A stretch of DNA of 64,000 nt. Origin: Hymenopellis radicata. Its lineage: Eukaryota > Basidiomycota > Agaricomycetes > Agaricales > Physalacriaceae. Both the position numbers and the translations under genes were made by a program. The DNA lies in the NCBI GenBank assembly GCA_015501595.1, contig JADNRX010000059.1, forward strand, positions 124,001-188,000, in the 5' to 3' direction. Positions 1 to 10,880 of the stretch are shown in pieces (the first letter of the stretch is position 1; every line of letters begins with the position of its first letter). The notes beneath the pieces were generated by a model. It was given only the letters and a program-made list of their open reading frames with translations. It searched no databases and was not told the origin of the DNA.

Positions 1-1155
1 TATCATCTTCGATATGAACGGTTGGGTCCAATTCAACTACCATCTCGTGCTCCTTTGCCCAGGCTTGCAGCTTGTCGAACTTGCGACAAGTGTGGGCAAC
101 ATTGGCTTTGTGAACGGTAGTTTTGCTCGCGTCTTCCCACTGCCATCTGAGACGATTAAGTTAGCGCTCAGCCAATATAATGGGCCGGAAAGTCGTACAC
201 AATCATGTTTGTATCTCCGCCGCACATAATGGCTTGACGGACATAATCGAGACAGTGCCCTAAATACGGGCCTTAGTCAGTTGTCGACATTCGAGGATCA
301 AGCGTGACTTACAAAGATGTTCTGTTACATATTTTTGAGACGGAATCCAATTCTTGGACGTAGAAATTCGCCAATCCGGATAGTAATCGGGGTCCAACTG
401 GAAAAATGAATACGTAGTTCCTAACGATCTAATATACGTACCGCCATTCTGATCTTGTTCTACTGCTGGGTAAGTCTATTGAGCGGAGAATTGACTTGGC
501 GAGGTGCGTACCAGGCAGTGAAGCGTGTGGAACACACCCAATTCCGCGATCTTTGATTTGGGAAGCTGATGAGAAGCATATCGTAGAGGGAGAGGGAAGC
601 ACTCACATAGTAGCCATCGTCGCCCGGGATTGCTTCAGTCTTGTTCGGAAGGCGCGCTGCATCATCCTTAGTGATCCGAGTGATTCCGCCTACGTGATTG
701 ATTCAAAAGCATAGCTCGTGCGGGTAGAGAAAGCGTTGGGTACCTTTGTAGAGATTGTGCCACATTTCGTCAAGTTCTGGCGATGGCGGAAGATAGAATG
801 GAGAAGAGCTCCCAGAAAACACCTGAACCTCGTATTCCACAGCTTCCTGAGCTGGCGCTGCAGAGTTGGGGCATCATAACCTTGAGTGCTTGATAACATG
901 GATGCGCTCACAGTACAGCACTTTGTAGGAGGGTGGATTTGAATACAGAGTCCATTGGTTGGCCGTTGAGGGTGTGCGGTGTACGAAAAGGAGAATAGCA
1001 GCCACCAAAGCAAGGGTTTCCACGGCGCAGACGATCACCAGAACAGTGCGAGAGAGTCTGGGTGGCCGTGCAGGCTTTGCTGGTTGAGATACATCTTTGC
1101 TGGTGTCAGAAGGGTCACTCGGCATGAGCGGGTGATACTCGACATCCTTGTACAT
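1..1155 (-). CDS. UstYa-like (DUF3328) oxidase family protein, 3' end cut by window edge
   Basis: The family (founder UstYa of ustiloxin biosynthesis) contains membrane-anchored proteins taking part in oxidative maturation of fungal secondary metabolites. I assemble eight exons from the ATG at 1155: 1155-912, 857-744, 689-607, 550-512, 459-442 (only 18 nt), 397-313, 259-199 and 146-<1, all with GT-AG introns and consistent phases. The protein has a short basic cytoplasmic head, one transmembrane helix at about residues 38-58, then the family block LYSPAQEAVEYEVQVF. Both diagnostic HxxHC motifs are present: HTLHC in exon 4 and HLWHC across the exon 6/7 junction, followed by LDYVRQAIMCGGDT. The C-terminal block HTCRKFDKLQAWAKEH is also typical. 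The stop codon lies outside the window, so the remaining tail and any clustered precursor or oxidase genes cannot be seen. Family call is firm; substrate unknown. Confidence 0.88.
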
Positions 1156-1400
1156 GATGATAGAGACAAGTGATGCGAGGCATGGATGTGCTTAGATTAT
1201 TTATGGAAGCTTGAGCGAAATGCGCGTGTAGAGTGGGAATGGAGAGAATGGAAGGAATGGACCGTGCCTCGCCTTCTCCTCGGCTGGAAGACGTGATGTA
1301 GACTAACGATATTTATGGTTATCAACCAAACGTCATGAGCTCGGAGCTTGCCGCACTTCTGAGCGCATTTCGATGGCAAGCTCGCAAGCTCGTTTCAATG
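1156..1400. other. 5' flank of the UstYa-like gene up to the transposon edge
   Basis: No convincing coding sequence. This is the upstream region of the minus-strand gene starting at 1155; it ends where the MULE-type element begins at 1401. I see no clear TATA box and no part of the truncated gene found on the far side of the transposons. Confidence 0.4.
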
Positions 1401-4400
1401 GACGTTAAGACGACGCATAGACCTGCCCATTTGGGAAGGGTGCGGATGACGTTTGACTTTGCTAGCTTCCTCCCGGTTAGATCCGATAATCGCGAAGCAC
1501 AGATAACGCCACGTTGTTTATACGGCAACTAAAAGACTTCAAATCCATTGGACAACTTGCTTGCGACATGTTGGGTTAAATATTTACAACGAAATACTAT
1601 ATACAGAGGGAGCAAGTGTATAGCAGGTGTATTTAATGTACTGAGTATGATTCATGTCGCTTCTGCATTTTTTCCGGTGAGGGAGGAAGAATGTCGCCAG
1701 CGGACAACTTGGACGGCCCGCTCGATGCCGACACTGACGGGACCGTGGCGCTATCAACGGCAACCGTAGCCGACGAAGAAGGTGTGGATGATGATGCTAT
1801 CATGGCTGATAGCTGGGAAGTAAATGTGAGGAGATGTGAACAGAGAATACTGGCTTCCGGTACATCAGATAATGGCAAGGTGGCACCCGTGTCACGGAGA
1901 AGAGTGGCCAGATCTCCAAGAGCCGGGGCTATCCTTCTGAGGTCGTGCAAAGTACGAGCAACAGCCTGATCTTGAAGTCCAGCTTGGGAACTTGAGGTGA
2001 TAGTTTGAAGACTCGGAACGCTCTAAACATGGACTCGGAATTAGGCAAGAAAGATCAAGAAGACTAAGTAGGCAAGACGGACCAATGACAGTTCATCATC
2101 GTCGTTATCATCCTCACACTCGCTTTCCTCTTCACTTCCATCAATCTCATCCTGTTCCGTTTCAATTTCGATGCCAACCCCATCCAACTTGGGTCCACCC
2201 AGAATATCAGTAAGCCGATGTGCTGAAGCTGCGATTGGCTGGTTATCACCAAGCTGTACGCCCTGGAGGACCAAGTTACTGTGAAGTCGTCGTGCATCCA
2301 CTTCCGTTGATGGTAAACAGATAGCGGGAATCTGGATACCGCGTTCGGCGCGTAGTTGATCAATAATGATGAGAGCTGCACGGATATGTTTGCATGCACC
2401 TCCACGGTATGAAAAGTCTGGACAAGAACACGAGCCCAGGCCGTTGAAACTAAGCAGAATGGTGTAGATGACGGGTTCCTCGTCAAGTTCTGTGGCCACG
2501 GATGAGTAGCAAGTAAAACTCAGCCCTGTCTCGCCAGGAAGAAGCGTCGGAGCGCTGATTTGCTTGTGTAAGACAAGCTCACGCGCCAACTTGTCCCTTC
2601 CTTCATCAACAGCGAGGAACATGAGTGGCTGATTGGAGGGTCGACCTGTCTGTTTCTCTTGCCACAACTGATCGCCGCCGGGCCAATGATAGAACCCACG
2701 CTTTATAGCGCTGCCGCTCTGCCCGTTCCATCCGCCGTTGCTGAAAAAGGGAAGGAATCATGTCGGTAATCACAAATTTAATGAGGACATCAAGTTCGCA
2801 AGCGACGGCCACCTCGCTGTTTTCGGCGGATATGATTGATTCTTGAGCACATTGTTGAATGATTCAAGGTGATTGGTGGTTATGACAACTTTGTCGGGAG
2901 AACAACATAACACCGATGCAGCTCTGTGGCGACCAAATTCAGCCCAGCTTTCCCATAACTCTTGAGACTGTAGCCAATAGTTTTCGAGGTAGTCAAGGTG
3001 GACAAGTCCGGAGTTGTATGACGTGTCTACCAGTGCGCTGGCCTCTAATAGAATGCGTTCCTGTGCGACGCGTTCTTTGGCCCCGGCAAAAGACATGCTC
3101 ATTGACCAACGCGTCTTCAAGCCTGTGGAGTTGGTTGCGTATCTCGGCATAAACGGCAGCCTTGCCCTTGATTGTTTTGTTCCGATGGTTTTTCCACGAT
3201 CGGCGGAGATGCACGCGACATATCAACAGAACAATCCAAGGGAAGACTTGAAGCAATGCTCCTCTTTCCTTCATGTCTGTATCCGTTACGGCGACGTATG
3301 GGCGAAACGTCTCTCCATTCCTGTACTGCTCGACACTCGCTACCCAGAGCCGCAATAGCTTAGCAAGAATCTTGGTGTCGTAGCCCGCGGCAGTGTGTTT
3401 GTTACCAGACGGGGCGGAAAAGAAAAGGAAGGCAAGAGGTACGCCATGGCCATCCTCATCAATTCCCATGAGGATGAAAAGCAGCAGTTTACTATCGCAG
3501 AGGCCAAATGTTCCGTCAAGGAGAATCTGCGACTGGTGCCCGTACTTCCACGCCATGGCCTTCATGTCATTCGTCGCAATACAGGCTTCAAAGCGTTCAT
3601 CTGCGGCTGCGCGAGCGGAGTAATGGAACATTGCATCGGCCAGGACTGGATTATATTCCTTTGACTCTGGATCTAGCCATGCATGGATATTGAGGTGGGG
3701 TTTGTGCGACGTCTTCACACCATTCAGCCGACTGAACTGGCGGTATAGGGAACAGCTGTCTCGACTCTCCAGGACCCAACGATGCTTCCAATCCCTTGGA
3801 TCGCGCGGCATCTCCGGGTAACCGTGCGACTGGACGAGTCGTTGATTGGCCTCACGGACGTCTTTCATGGGGACACCCTGAGCAAGCTGTGCAAGTGCCA
3901 CGCGGTAGACTGCTGGATGGATGGGGACGGGAGGAATCCTTGTGAAAACGGCAGCTTTGCATGCGTCGTTGTGGTCAAAGAAACCTCGAATTCTCAAGAT
4001 CTGCTCGGTATGAACCATATATGTCACTTCAACGTGCGCTAAACATTCTGTAAACGGAACAGGGACGTGTCGCGTTTGGGAACCGGCTGCGACGTGATCA
4101 TAGCCACAGTCACTGTGGTCTATGGTAAGCATACAAGGGATGTGTTTTGAGGGTGACTGACCATTGGTAGAGTACCCGTCGCGTATCCTTGCTCTCGATG
4201 TGACGCGCTGCGGCGCTCGACCATCTCGTATTCCATCGACTCGACGGGTCATCTCGGCCATCGATATCCACTCCCAACGATGCCATCAAACATGCCGCCT
4301 CGATCTGCGAGTCGGTAGCGTTGGGACCTGCCACAAAGAACTGGTGAGTTTCTGGGATATTTTGCTCATATAAGGCCTCAATCTTCTGCAGCTGTTCCGT

Positions 4401-4492
4401 CGTCGTGATAAGTTTTTTCAGCGGAATGTCTGTAGCCTGGCTCCGCGCACGAAGACCGCTGTGCTGCCGCATGCTGGCCGTTTGACCACGGG
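1401..4492 (-). mobile_element. MULE-type DNA transposon, copy 1 (truncated at its promoter end)
   Basis: The left terminus GACGTTAAGACGACGC at 1401 recurs at 4493, where copy 2 starts, so this copy runs directly into copy 2. Copy 2 continues for about 190 bases of transposase 5' sequence (7570-7680) plus a long subterminal region that copy 1 lacks, so copy 1 is cut off at 4492. The two copies are highly similar throughout (high identity judged by eye) in the same orientation. No reverse transcriptase, integrase or gag was seen. The flank at 1392-1400 does not reappear as an obvious target-site duplication. Confidence 0.8.
1633..4472 (-). pseudogene. MULE transposase with SWIM zinc finger, copy 1, frameshifted
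   Basis: DDE-type transposase of the Mutator-like group with a SWIM zinc finger, a combination frequent in Agaricomycetes. In order along the minus strand I see the N-terminal region (4472-4260), a conserved block ending DGTFGLCDSKLLLFILMGID with the first catalytic Asp, TDTDMKERGALLQVFPWI with the second Asp followed by CRVHLRRSW, the NHLESFNNVLK block with the catalytic Glu, the SWIM finger CSCPDFSYRGGACKH (near 2400-2440), an acidic stretch and a Ser/Pro-rich C-terminal exon (1950-1633). Reading frame is lost relative to copy 2 by an extra base near 4245-4255 and again near 3060-3090, and the gene starts inside the truncated end. It is probably inactive. Confidence 0.8.
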
Positions 4493-4716
4493 GACGTTAA
4501 GACGACGCATAGACCTGCCCATTTGGGAAGGGTGCGGATGACGTGTGCTGGCTTCCTCCCGGGTAGATCCGATAATCGAAGCACAGATAACGCCACGTTG
4601 TCTATCCGGCAACTAAAAGACTTCAAATCCATTCGACAACTCGCTTGGGACATGTCGGGTTAAATATCTGGAATGAAAGACTATATACAGAGGGAGCAAG
4701 TGTATAGCAGGTGTAT

Positions 4717-7680
4717 TTAATGTACTGAGTATGATTCATGTCGCTTCTGCAATTTTTCGGGTGAGGGAGGAAGAATGTCGCCGGCGGACAACTTGGACGG
4801 CCCGCTCGATGCCGACACTGACGGGACCGTGGCGCTATCAATCGTAGCTGACGAAGAAGGTGTGGATGATGATGTTATCATGGCCGATAGCTGAGAAGTA
4901 AATGTGAGAAGATGTGAACAGAGAATACTGGCTTCCGGTACATCAGATAGCGGCAAGGTGGCACCCGTGTCACGGAGAAGAGTGGCAAGATCTCCAAGAG
5001 CCGGGGCTATCCTTCTGAGGTCGTGCAAAGTACGAGCAACAGCCTGATCTTGAAGTCCAGCTTGGGAACTTGAGGTGATGGTTTGAAGACTCGGAACGCT
5101 CTAAACATGGACTCGGAATTAGTCAAGAAAGATCAAGAAGACCAAGTAGGCAAGACGCACCAATGACAGTTCAATCATCATCGTTATCATCCTCACACTC
5201 GCTTTCCTCTTCACTTCCATCAATCTCATCCTGTTCCGCTTCGATTTCGATGCCAACACCATCCACTTGGTCCTCCCAGAATATCAGTCAGCCGATGTGC
5301 TGAAGCTGCGATTGGCTGGTTATCACCAAGCTGTATGCCCTGGAGGACCAAGTTACTGTGAAGTCGTCGTGCATCCACTTCCGTTGATGGTAAACAGATA
5401 GCGGGAAATCTGGATACCGCGTTTCGGCGCGTAAGTTGATCAATAATGATGAGAGCCGCACGGATATGTTTTGCATGCACCTCCGCGGTATGAAAAGTCT
5501 GGACAAGAACACGAGCCCCAGGCCGTTGAAACTAAGCAGAATGGTGTAGATAACGGGTTCCTCGTCAAGTTCTGTGGCGACGGATGAGTAGCAAGTAAAG
5601 CTCAGCCCTGTGTCCATCAGGCAGAAGCGTTGGAGCGCTGATTTGCTTGTGTAAGACAAGCTCACGCGCCAACCTGTCCCTTCCTTCATCAACAACAAGG
5701 AACATAAGTGGTTGATTGGAGGGTCGACCCGTCTGTTTCTCCTGCCAGAGCTGATCACCTCCAGGCAATGATAGAACCCACGCTTTATAGCGCTGCCGCT
5801 CTGCCCGCTCCATCCGCCGTTGCTGAAAAAGGGAAGGAATCATGTCGGTAACCACAAATTTAATGAGGACATCAAGTCGCAAGCGACGACCACCTCGCTG
5901 TTTTCGGCGGATATGATGGTTCTTGAGCACATTGTTGAATGATTCGAGGTGATTCGTGGTGATAACAACTTTGTCGGGAGAACAACATAACACCGATGCA
6001 GCTCTGTGTCGACCAAATTCAGCCCAGCTTTCCCATAACCCTTGAGACTGAAGCCAATAGTTTTCGAGGTAGTCAAGATGGACAAGACCGGAGTTGTACG
6101 ATGGGTCTGCCAGTGCGCTGGCCTCTAATAGAATGCGTTCCTGTGCGACGCGTGCTTTCGCCCCAGCAAAGGACATGGTCATGACCAACGCGTCTTCAAG
6201 CGTGTGGAGCTGGTTGCGTATCTCGGCATAAACGGCAGCCTTGCCTTTGATTGTTTTGTTCCGATGGTTTTTCCACGATTGGCGGAGATGCACGCGACAT
6301 ATCAACAGAACAATCCAAGGGAAGACTTGCAGCAACGCTCCTCTTTCCTTCATGTCTGTATCTGTTTACCGCGACGTATGGACGAAACTTCTCTCCATTC
6401 CGGTACTGCTCGACACTTGCTACCCAGAGCTGCAATAGCTTAGCAAGGATCTTCGTGTCATAGCCCGCGGCAGTGTGCTTGTTTCCAGATGGGGCGGAAA
6501 AGAAAAGGAAGGCAAGAGGTACGCCATGGCCATCCTCATCAATTCCCATGAGGATGAAAAGCAGCAGTTTACTATCACAGAGGCCAAATGTTCCGTCAAG
6601 GAGAATCTGCGACTGGTGCCCGTACTTCCATGCCATGCCCTTCATATCCTTCGTCGCGATACATGCTTCAAAGCGTTCATCTGCAGCTGCACGGGCGGAG
6701 TAATGGAACACTGCATCGGCCAGAACTGCATTATATTCCTTTGCCTCTGGGTCTAGCCATGCATGGATATTGAGGTGGGTTTGTGCGACGTCTTCACACC
6801 ATTCAGCCGACTGAACTGGCGGTACAGGGAACAACTGTCTCGACTCTCCAGGACCCAACGATGCTTCCAATCCCTTGGGTCGCGCGGCATCTCTGGTAAC
6901 CGTGCGACTGGACAAGTCGTTGATTGGCCTGACGGACGTCTTCCATGGGGACACCCTGAGCAAGCTGTGCAAGCGCCACGCGGTAGACTGCTGGATGGAC
7001 AGGGAGGGGAGGAATTCTTGTGAAAACAGCAGCTTTACACGTGTCGTTGTGGTCAAAGACACCTCGAATTCTCAAGATCTGCTCGGTAATGAACCATATA
7101 TGTCACTTCGACGTGCGCTAAACATTCTGTAAATGGAACAGGGACGTGTCGTGTTTGGGAACCGGCTGCAACATGATCATAGCCGCAGTCACTGAGGTCA
7201 ACGGTAAGCATCTAAAGGGATGTGTTTTGAGGATGACTGACCATTGGTAGAGTACGCGTCGCGTATCCTTGCTCTCCGTGTGGCGCGCTGCCGTGCTTGA
7301 CCACCTTGTATTCCATCGACTCGATGGTCGTCTCGAGCATCGATATCCACTCCCAACGATGCCATCAAACATGCCGCCTCGATCTGCGAGTCGCTGGTGT
7401 TGGGACCTGCAACAAAGAACTGGTGGGTTTCCGCGATATTTTGCTCATATAAGGCCTCAATTTTGTGCAGCTGTTCCGTCGTCGTGATAAGTTTTTTCAG
7501 CGGAACATCTGTAGCCTGGCTCCGCGCACGAAGACCACTGTGCTGCCGCATGCTGGCCGTTTGGCCACGGGAGGCGGCTTCCTCTGGCGTCACGATGCCC
7601 CAGCGGAGGCGCTGAGTAGCCGCGATGGGCTGCGAACGATTCGCTTTCCGGTTGGAGTGCTTTGATGGGTCTTTGGGCAT
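4717..7680 (-). pseudogene. MULE transposase with SWIM zinc finger, copy 2, frameshifted
   Basis: Same gene as in copy 1 but with the native N-terminus, beginning MPKDPSKHSNRKANRSQPIA at 7680. Conserved blocks are present: DGTFGLCDSKLL, MKERGALLQVFPW, CRVHLRQSW, TNHLESFNNVLK and the C-terminal Ser/Pro-rich exon (5028-4717). Disruptions differ from those of copy 1: an extra base after the SSKHIP block near 7210 stops translation, the catalytic Asp block around 6340 is out of frame with the part before it, and the SWIM region near 5480 is broken into two frames. As the two copies carry different lesions, each seems to have decayed independently; neither reads as an intact transposase. Confidence 0.78.
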
Positions 7681-7689
7681 TTTTTTGGC

Positions 7690-8618
7690 GATGAGCGGCG
7701 GCGTCTGGCGTTGAGGACCAAGTTCAACGTAGCGTGACCACTAGGACTGCAAATAAACGTGTTCATTATGTACATGTACACCGACGACGGCGAGTAAAGA
7801 AAGCCGACGCTGTCAGAGGCTGTCAGACGGGAAGCGCAATGACGCGTCAGAAGCATGATAAGATTAGGCCTAAATGTGAGTACAGGCCTTGGCACCAAAA
7901 TCGACGGCAGCTTTGGTGTTGTTTGGTCCCCATATTTCGTGGCAGATGACTTGGGGGAAAGATATTGAGCTCAATTCTTCCCTAAATGTACTGTTTCCTA
8001 GTTCAAAATGACTTAAAAATCGATTTCGCAGACAGCCCCGGGAGTGGAATTTTTTATTTTGTGATTATGGAAAACTCAGACATCGGTAGAGGCAATTTAC
8101 GGGAAATCCGTTCCCGGGGCTCGATTCGGAATCAAAAAATACATAGACTGCACTTTACCCAGCTAGAAAACGCCTGCTGTACGCCGTGTAATCCTTCCCC
8201 CAAGCATGATGGTAGAACAACGCGATCGGACAATGACATCATCACGCGCATCTTCGACGACACAGTCTTGACGCGTTTTCGCCTAGTTCCGGCAAATGAG
8301 GAAACTGTGTGCATTGATCCTGGGAGAGGATCTCCTTAGCTGAAGACAGCATCTGATAGGTTGTTGACAACCCCGCCAAAGAAAGTGGCAGGCTGACAGC
8401 CATTTGCCGGGTGATTAGATGGTATAAATGGTGACTATATTCATCCTGATATTTAGTGTATATACTGTACATAGTTTTGAGGACTTACGGCGCGTTTCGA
8501 GTCAGTTCTGAAGGCGGGAAGGAGCAAGAGACAGATTTGCCATCGATTCAGTGGGATATGCAGGGTGTAAACACGAACAAACAAGCCGCCGGTTTTGGTG
8601 CGAAGGCCTGTACTCACT
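7690..8618. other. Noncoding subterminal region of MULE copy 2
   Basis: No coding sequence is supported between the transposase start and the right terminal repeat. The only structure noticed is a 10-base inverted pair, AGCCCCGGGA at 8034-8043 and TCCCGGGGCT at 8111-8120, flanking an A/T-rich stretch. Confidence 0.45.
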
Positions 8619-8650
8619 AAATGGGCAGGTTGAGGTGTCGGCTTAAATTC
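8619..8650 (-). repeat. Right terminal inverted repeat of MULE copy 2
   Basis: Read on the minus strand it matches the left terminus at 1401-1432 at 25/32 positions with no gaps, ending in a perfect 12-base block. It contains the ATG at 8621 that opens the downstream reading frame. Alignment was done by eye. Confidence 0.65.
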
Positions 8651-10546
8651 CATGCGTATCAGGCTATGTTATTACCCTGGCATATTGTGCGGAGGGCTGT
8701 TGAAAGACGACTTCAGCGCAGCCGCCCCGGTTATTTGCCTTGGGATATGGGACATGAGGTCCTACCATTGCCAGTGGATTTCGAAAATCGTTCCGTGGAC
8801 ATGACTTTCAACGAGGTCTCCGTTGATGCGCTAGACTGGCTTTATAATGTGTCGTCGAATCCTGTTGTGGAGCGCATTGTGATTATGGCCATTGGAGGCC
8901 TTCCCGCTTCAGTACAACAGTATGCTGCCTCAACCTGGCGTGACACATGGAATATGGCGTTTACGCGTTGGGACATTCTGAAGGAGTCGACCCACTGGCA
9001 AAAAGTCAACGAGGTTCTCGCGTGTCTCCCTGGTTCGGAGTGTACTCTCGAGCGACTCTTTCGCTCCCATCTCTTCCTTCCAGCACCTGTATACTGGCCT
9101 GAAACAATCATTCACAATACAGGAAATGCTCGCTTTGATCTAGCATTGGCGATTACGCCAATGGTCCGGAGAACACCAATACAGATCAGGGAGCTATTCA
9201 TTGAAAGCCACAAAGTTGCTGTCCATCCTCTGGTCTGGAGCAAATTTGTCACCCTTGCTGCTTTCAACGGTGCTTTTCGTTTGAGTGACCCGAAAGTGAC
9301 ATCTGGTGCCCATGCTCGCTTCATTGCTGTCATGTTACCAGAGTACTACAGCCCTTCCCCACCAAACGATACTGTCTCTCCCGACACATTGCGACATGCA
9401 TTAAAAGTGTGTCCCCCGCCCGCTCTCTGGGACTACCTTTTAGAGATGCCGGCGCTGATGGCCTTTGATGTTGGCCCGTCGTCGTCGTCGTCGACCTCCG
9501 TTCGCGCCCTCCTGGCCGCTGCGAAATTCGCATTGCATCACATTGACGAGGGTCACACTCTGCCCGAAGTCGACATCGATGTTTCCTCTTTAGCGTCCGA
9601 GGCGCAATCTCATTGGACCTTGTTGGAGGCGGTTTTGCGTTATTTGACATCGGTGTGCTACCATATGGATGAACCGACACTTGTACTCCGAGATGAGGTC
9701 ATGCAGCTATTGGAACAGATTATAGTGCTTGAAGCATTCAGACATTTGGACAGCCCTTCCGTACTGATACACCTGCTCGATGGATGTATGTCCTCTATCT
9801 TCTCACTTCGCGACACATGTGCTTTATGGAAGCCTTCGTATCCTCTGCGACCTATTCATGCACCTCTATTACATATCGCGATGTCTCGCTTGCAGTACAA
9901 TTTACACTCCGTATGCACCCAACACCCAATGGACTACGTATCCTTCTGTTCCAATCTACGATTCGCAAATTATCTGATGGCTACGACACTATATTTAGGC
10001 CAACACGAAGCATATTGTCTCTTCGTCCAAGACGAATGGATACAGAGAGTCGGTCCACTGTGGATAGCAGGATGGGACTGGGCAGGGTTCACGACAGAAG
10101 TGTTGTACCCAGCACCGGAAGAACAAATCATTGACAGCTATATTTCCGGTCTCACATCATTGTCGATGGCTGTCTCTCGACAACAGTTTGTCGACCACCT
10201 CTACGACCCCGAGAACCTCGCTATCGCCTTGTGTGTCGTCTTTCCCGACGCCGGAACGTTGCGGTCGTTGATTGCGCTCAATCCGACACATTCGTCCTGG
10301 GATAGGTGTCGCACTCTCCTGGAGAGTATTATAGCCTGGAACCGTAGTCCTGATCGTGAAAATACAGAGTTTCCAGGCGACTATTTACTTGGCAGCAAGA
10401 TCGTCCAGTGTTCAGATCGGTCTGTATCTTTGGAGGAGGATATACGCAGGCGGTTTACGGGTGAGGAGGCTGGAAAGAAGCTTGATATGGCTATGCAAGT
10501 CCTCAATGAAAGCCTCCCTGTAGCTGAATCAAGTCGGCCCCAGTGA
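8621..10546 (+). CDS. Unknown basidiomycete protein, likely 5'-truncated (C-terminal part of a DUF6535-like architecture)
   Basis: A single 641-codon open frame without introns. It is rich in Leu, Trp and Pro, probably all alpha-helical and soluble, with a serine run at about residue 287 encoded by a GTC microsatellite (9478-9492). The block ALDWLYNVSSNPVVERIV near residue 70 resembles, from memory, the region following the membrane domain in Agaricomycete DUF6535 proteins. That membrane domain is not present here or upstream. The first 10 codons lie inside the transposon terminal repeat at 8619-8650, so the host gene probably lost its 5' half and the ATG at 8621 is supplied by the transposon. 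The long open frame with coding-like composition supports a real gene; expression is uncertain and function unknown. Confidence 0.62.
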   Translation: MGRLRCRLKFHAYQAMLLPWHIVRRAVERRLQRSRPGYLPWDMGHEVLPLPVDFENRSVDMTFNEVSVDALDWLYNVSSNPVVERIVIMAIGGLPASVQQYAASTWRDTWNMAFTRWDILKESTHWQKVNEVLACLPGSECTLERLFRSHLFLPAPVYWPETIIHNTGNARFDLALAITPMVRRTPIQIRELFIESHKVAVHPLVWSKFVTLAAFNGAFRLSDPKVTSGAHARFIAVMLPEYYSPSPPNDTVSPDTLRHALKVCPPPALWDYLLEMPALMAFDVGPSSSSSTSVRALLAAAKFALHHIDEGHTLPEVDIDVSSLASEAQSHWTLLEAVLRYLTSVCYHMDEPTLVLRDEVMQLLEQIIVLEAFRHLDSPSVLIHLLDGCMSSIFSLRDTCALWKPSYPLRPIHAPLLHIAMSRLQYNLHSVCTQHPMDYVSFCSNLRFANYLMATTLYLGQHEAYCLFVQDEWIQRVGPLWIAGWDWAGFTTEVLYPAPEEQIIDSYISGLTSLSMAVSRQQFVDHLYDPENLAIALCVVFPDAGTLRSLIALNPTHSSWDRCRTLLESIIAWNRSPDRENTEFPGDYLLGSKIVQCSDRSVSLEEDIRRRFTGEEAGKKLDMAMQVLNESLPVAESSRPQ

Positions 10547-10880
10547 GCCAGCCTGCTGTCTCATGATTTTGGTGTAGTCGAACAGATGTACGAAATCATA
10601 AAACGAAACCTCGAAGTACGACGTTGCACCGTATCGTCCTAATTCCTGAATGAGAGGCGTCGTCGAGACGGAGGCATGTGGCGTTATGAAAAGACTGTTG
10701 AGAAGGCTGCTCGGAGTTTGAATGCGGGATATATACTTACTTCTTCTGAGTTATGCCCCCCAATACTTATAACGCTTCGGAAACCAAGGCATTAGTCAAA
10801 AGAAAGCAAAAAGTCCATTAAAAATGCGCCGAGGATCAATCTATGCAGCGACATGTACCGTAACTCAACCCGCAAGGCGA
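10547..10880. other. Intergenic region between convergent genes
   Basis: No gene seen. It holds the 3' flanks of the plus-strand gene ending at 10546 and the minus-strand gene ending at 10881. Confidence 0.4.

Larger units (their letters stand above)
4493..8650 (-). mobile_element. MULE-type DNA transposon, copy 2, with imperfect terminal inverted repeats
   Basis: The left end 4493 onward is the same terminal sequence as at 1401. Bases 8619-8650, read on the minus strand, align without gaps to the left terminus 1401-1432 at 25 of 32 positions, including a perfect 12-base block ACCTGCCCATTT. That is the position and orientation expected for the right terminal inverted repeat. The transposase occupies 4717-7680, and 7681-8618 would be a long noncoding subterminal region. 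No matching 8-11 base target-site duplication was found at 4484-4492 versus 8651-8660, which is understandable if the copies recombined or were nested. Confidence 0.72.

Noticed and set aside
8034..8120. Inverted pair AGCCCCGGGA/TCCCGGGGCT as a terminator or small mobile element.
   Set aside because: The core CCCGGG is itself palindromic and the arms are short; it lies in the subterminal part of the MULE and needs no separate explanation.
1401..8650. Possibility that the two direct copies are the long terminal repeats or body of an LTR retrotransposon.
   Set aside because: The repeated unit itself encodes a MULE/SWIM transposase and has inverted rather than direct termini; no reverse transcriptase, RNase H, integrase or gag was found.
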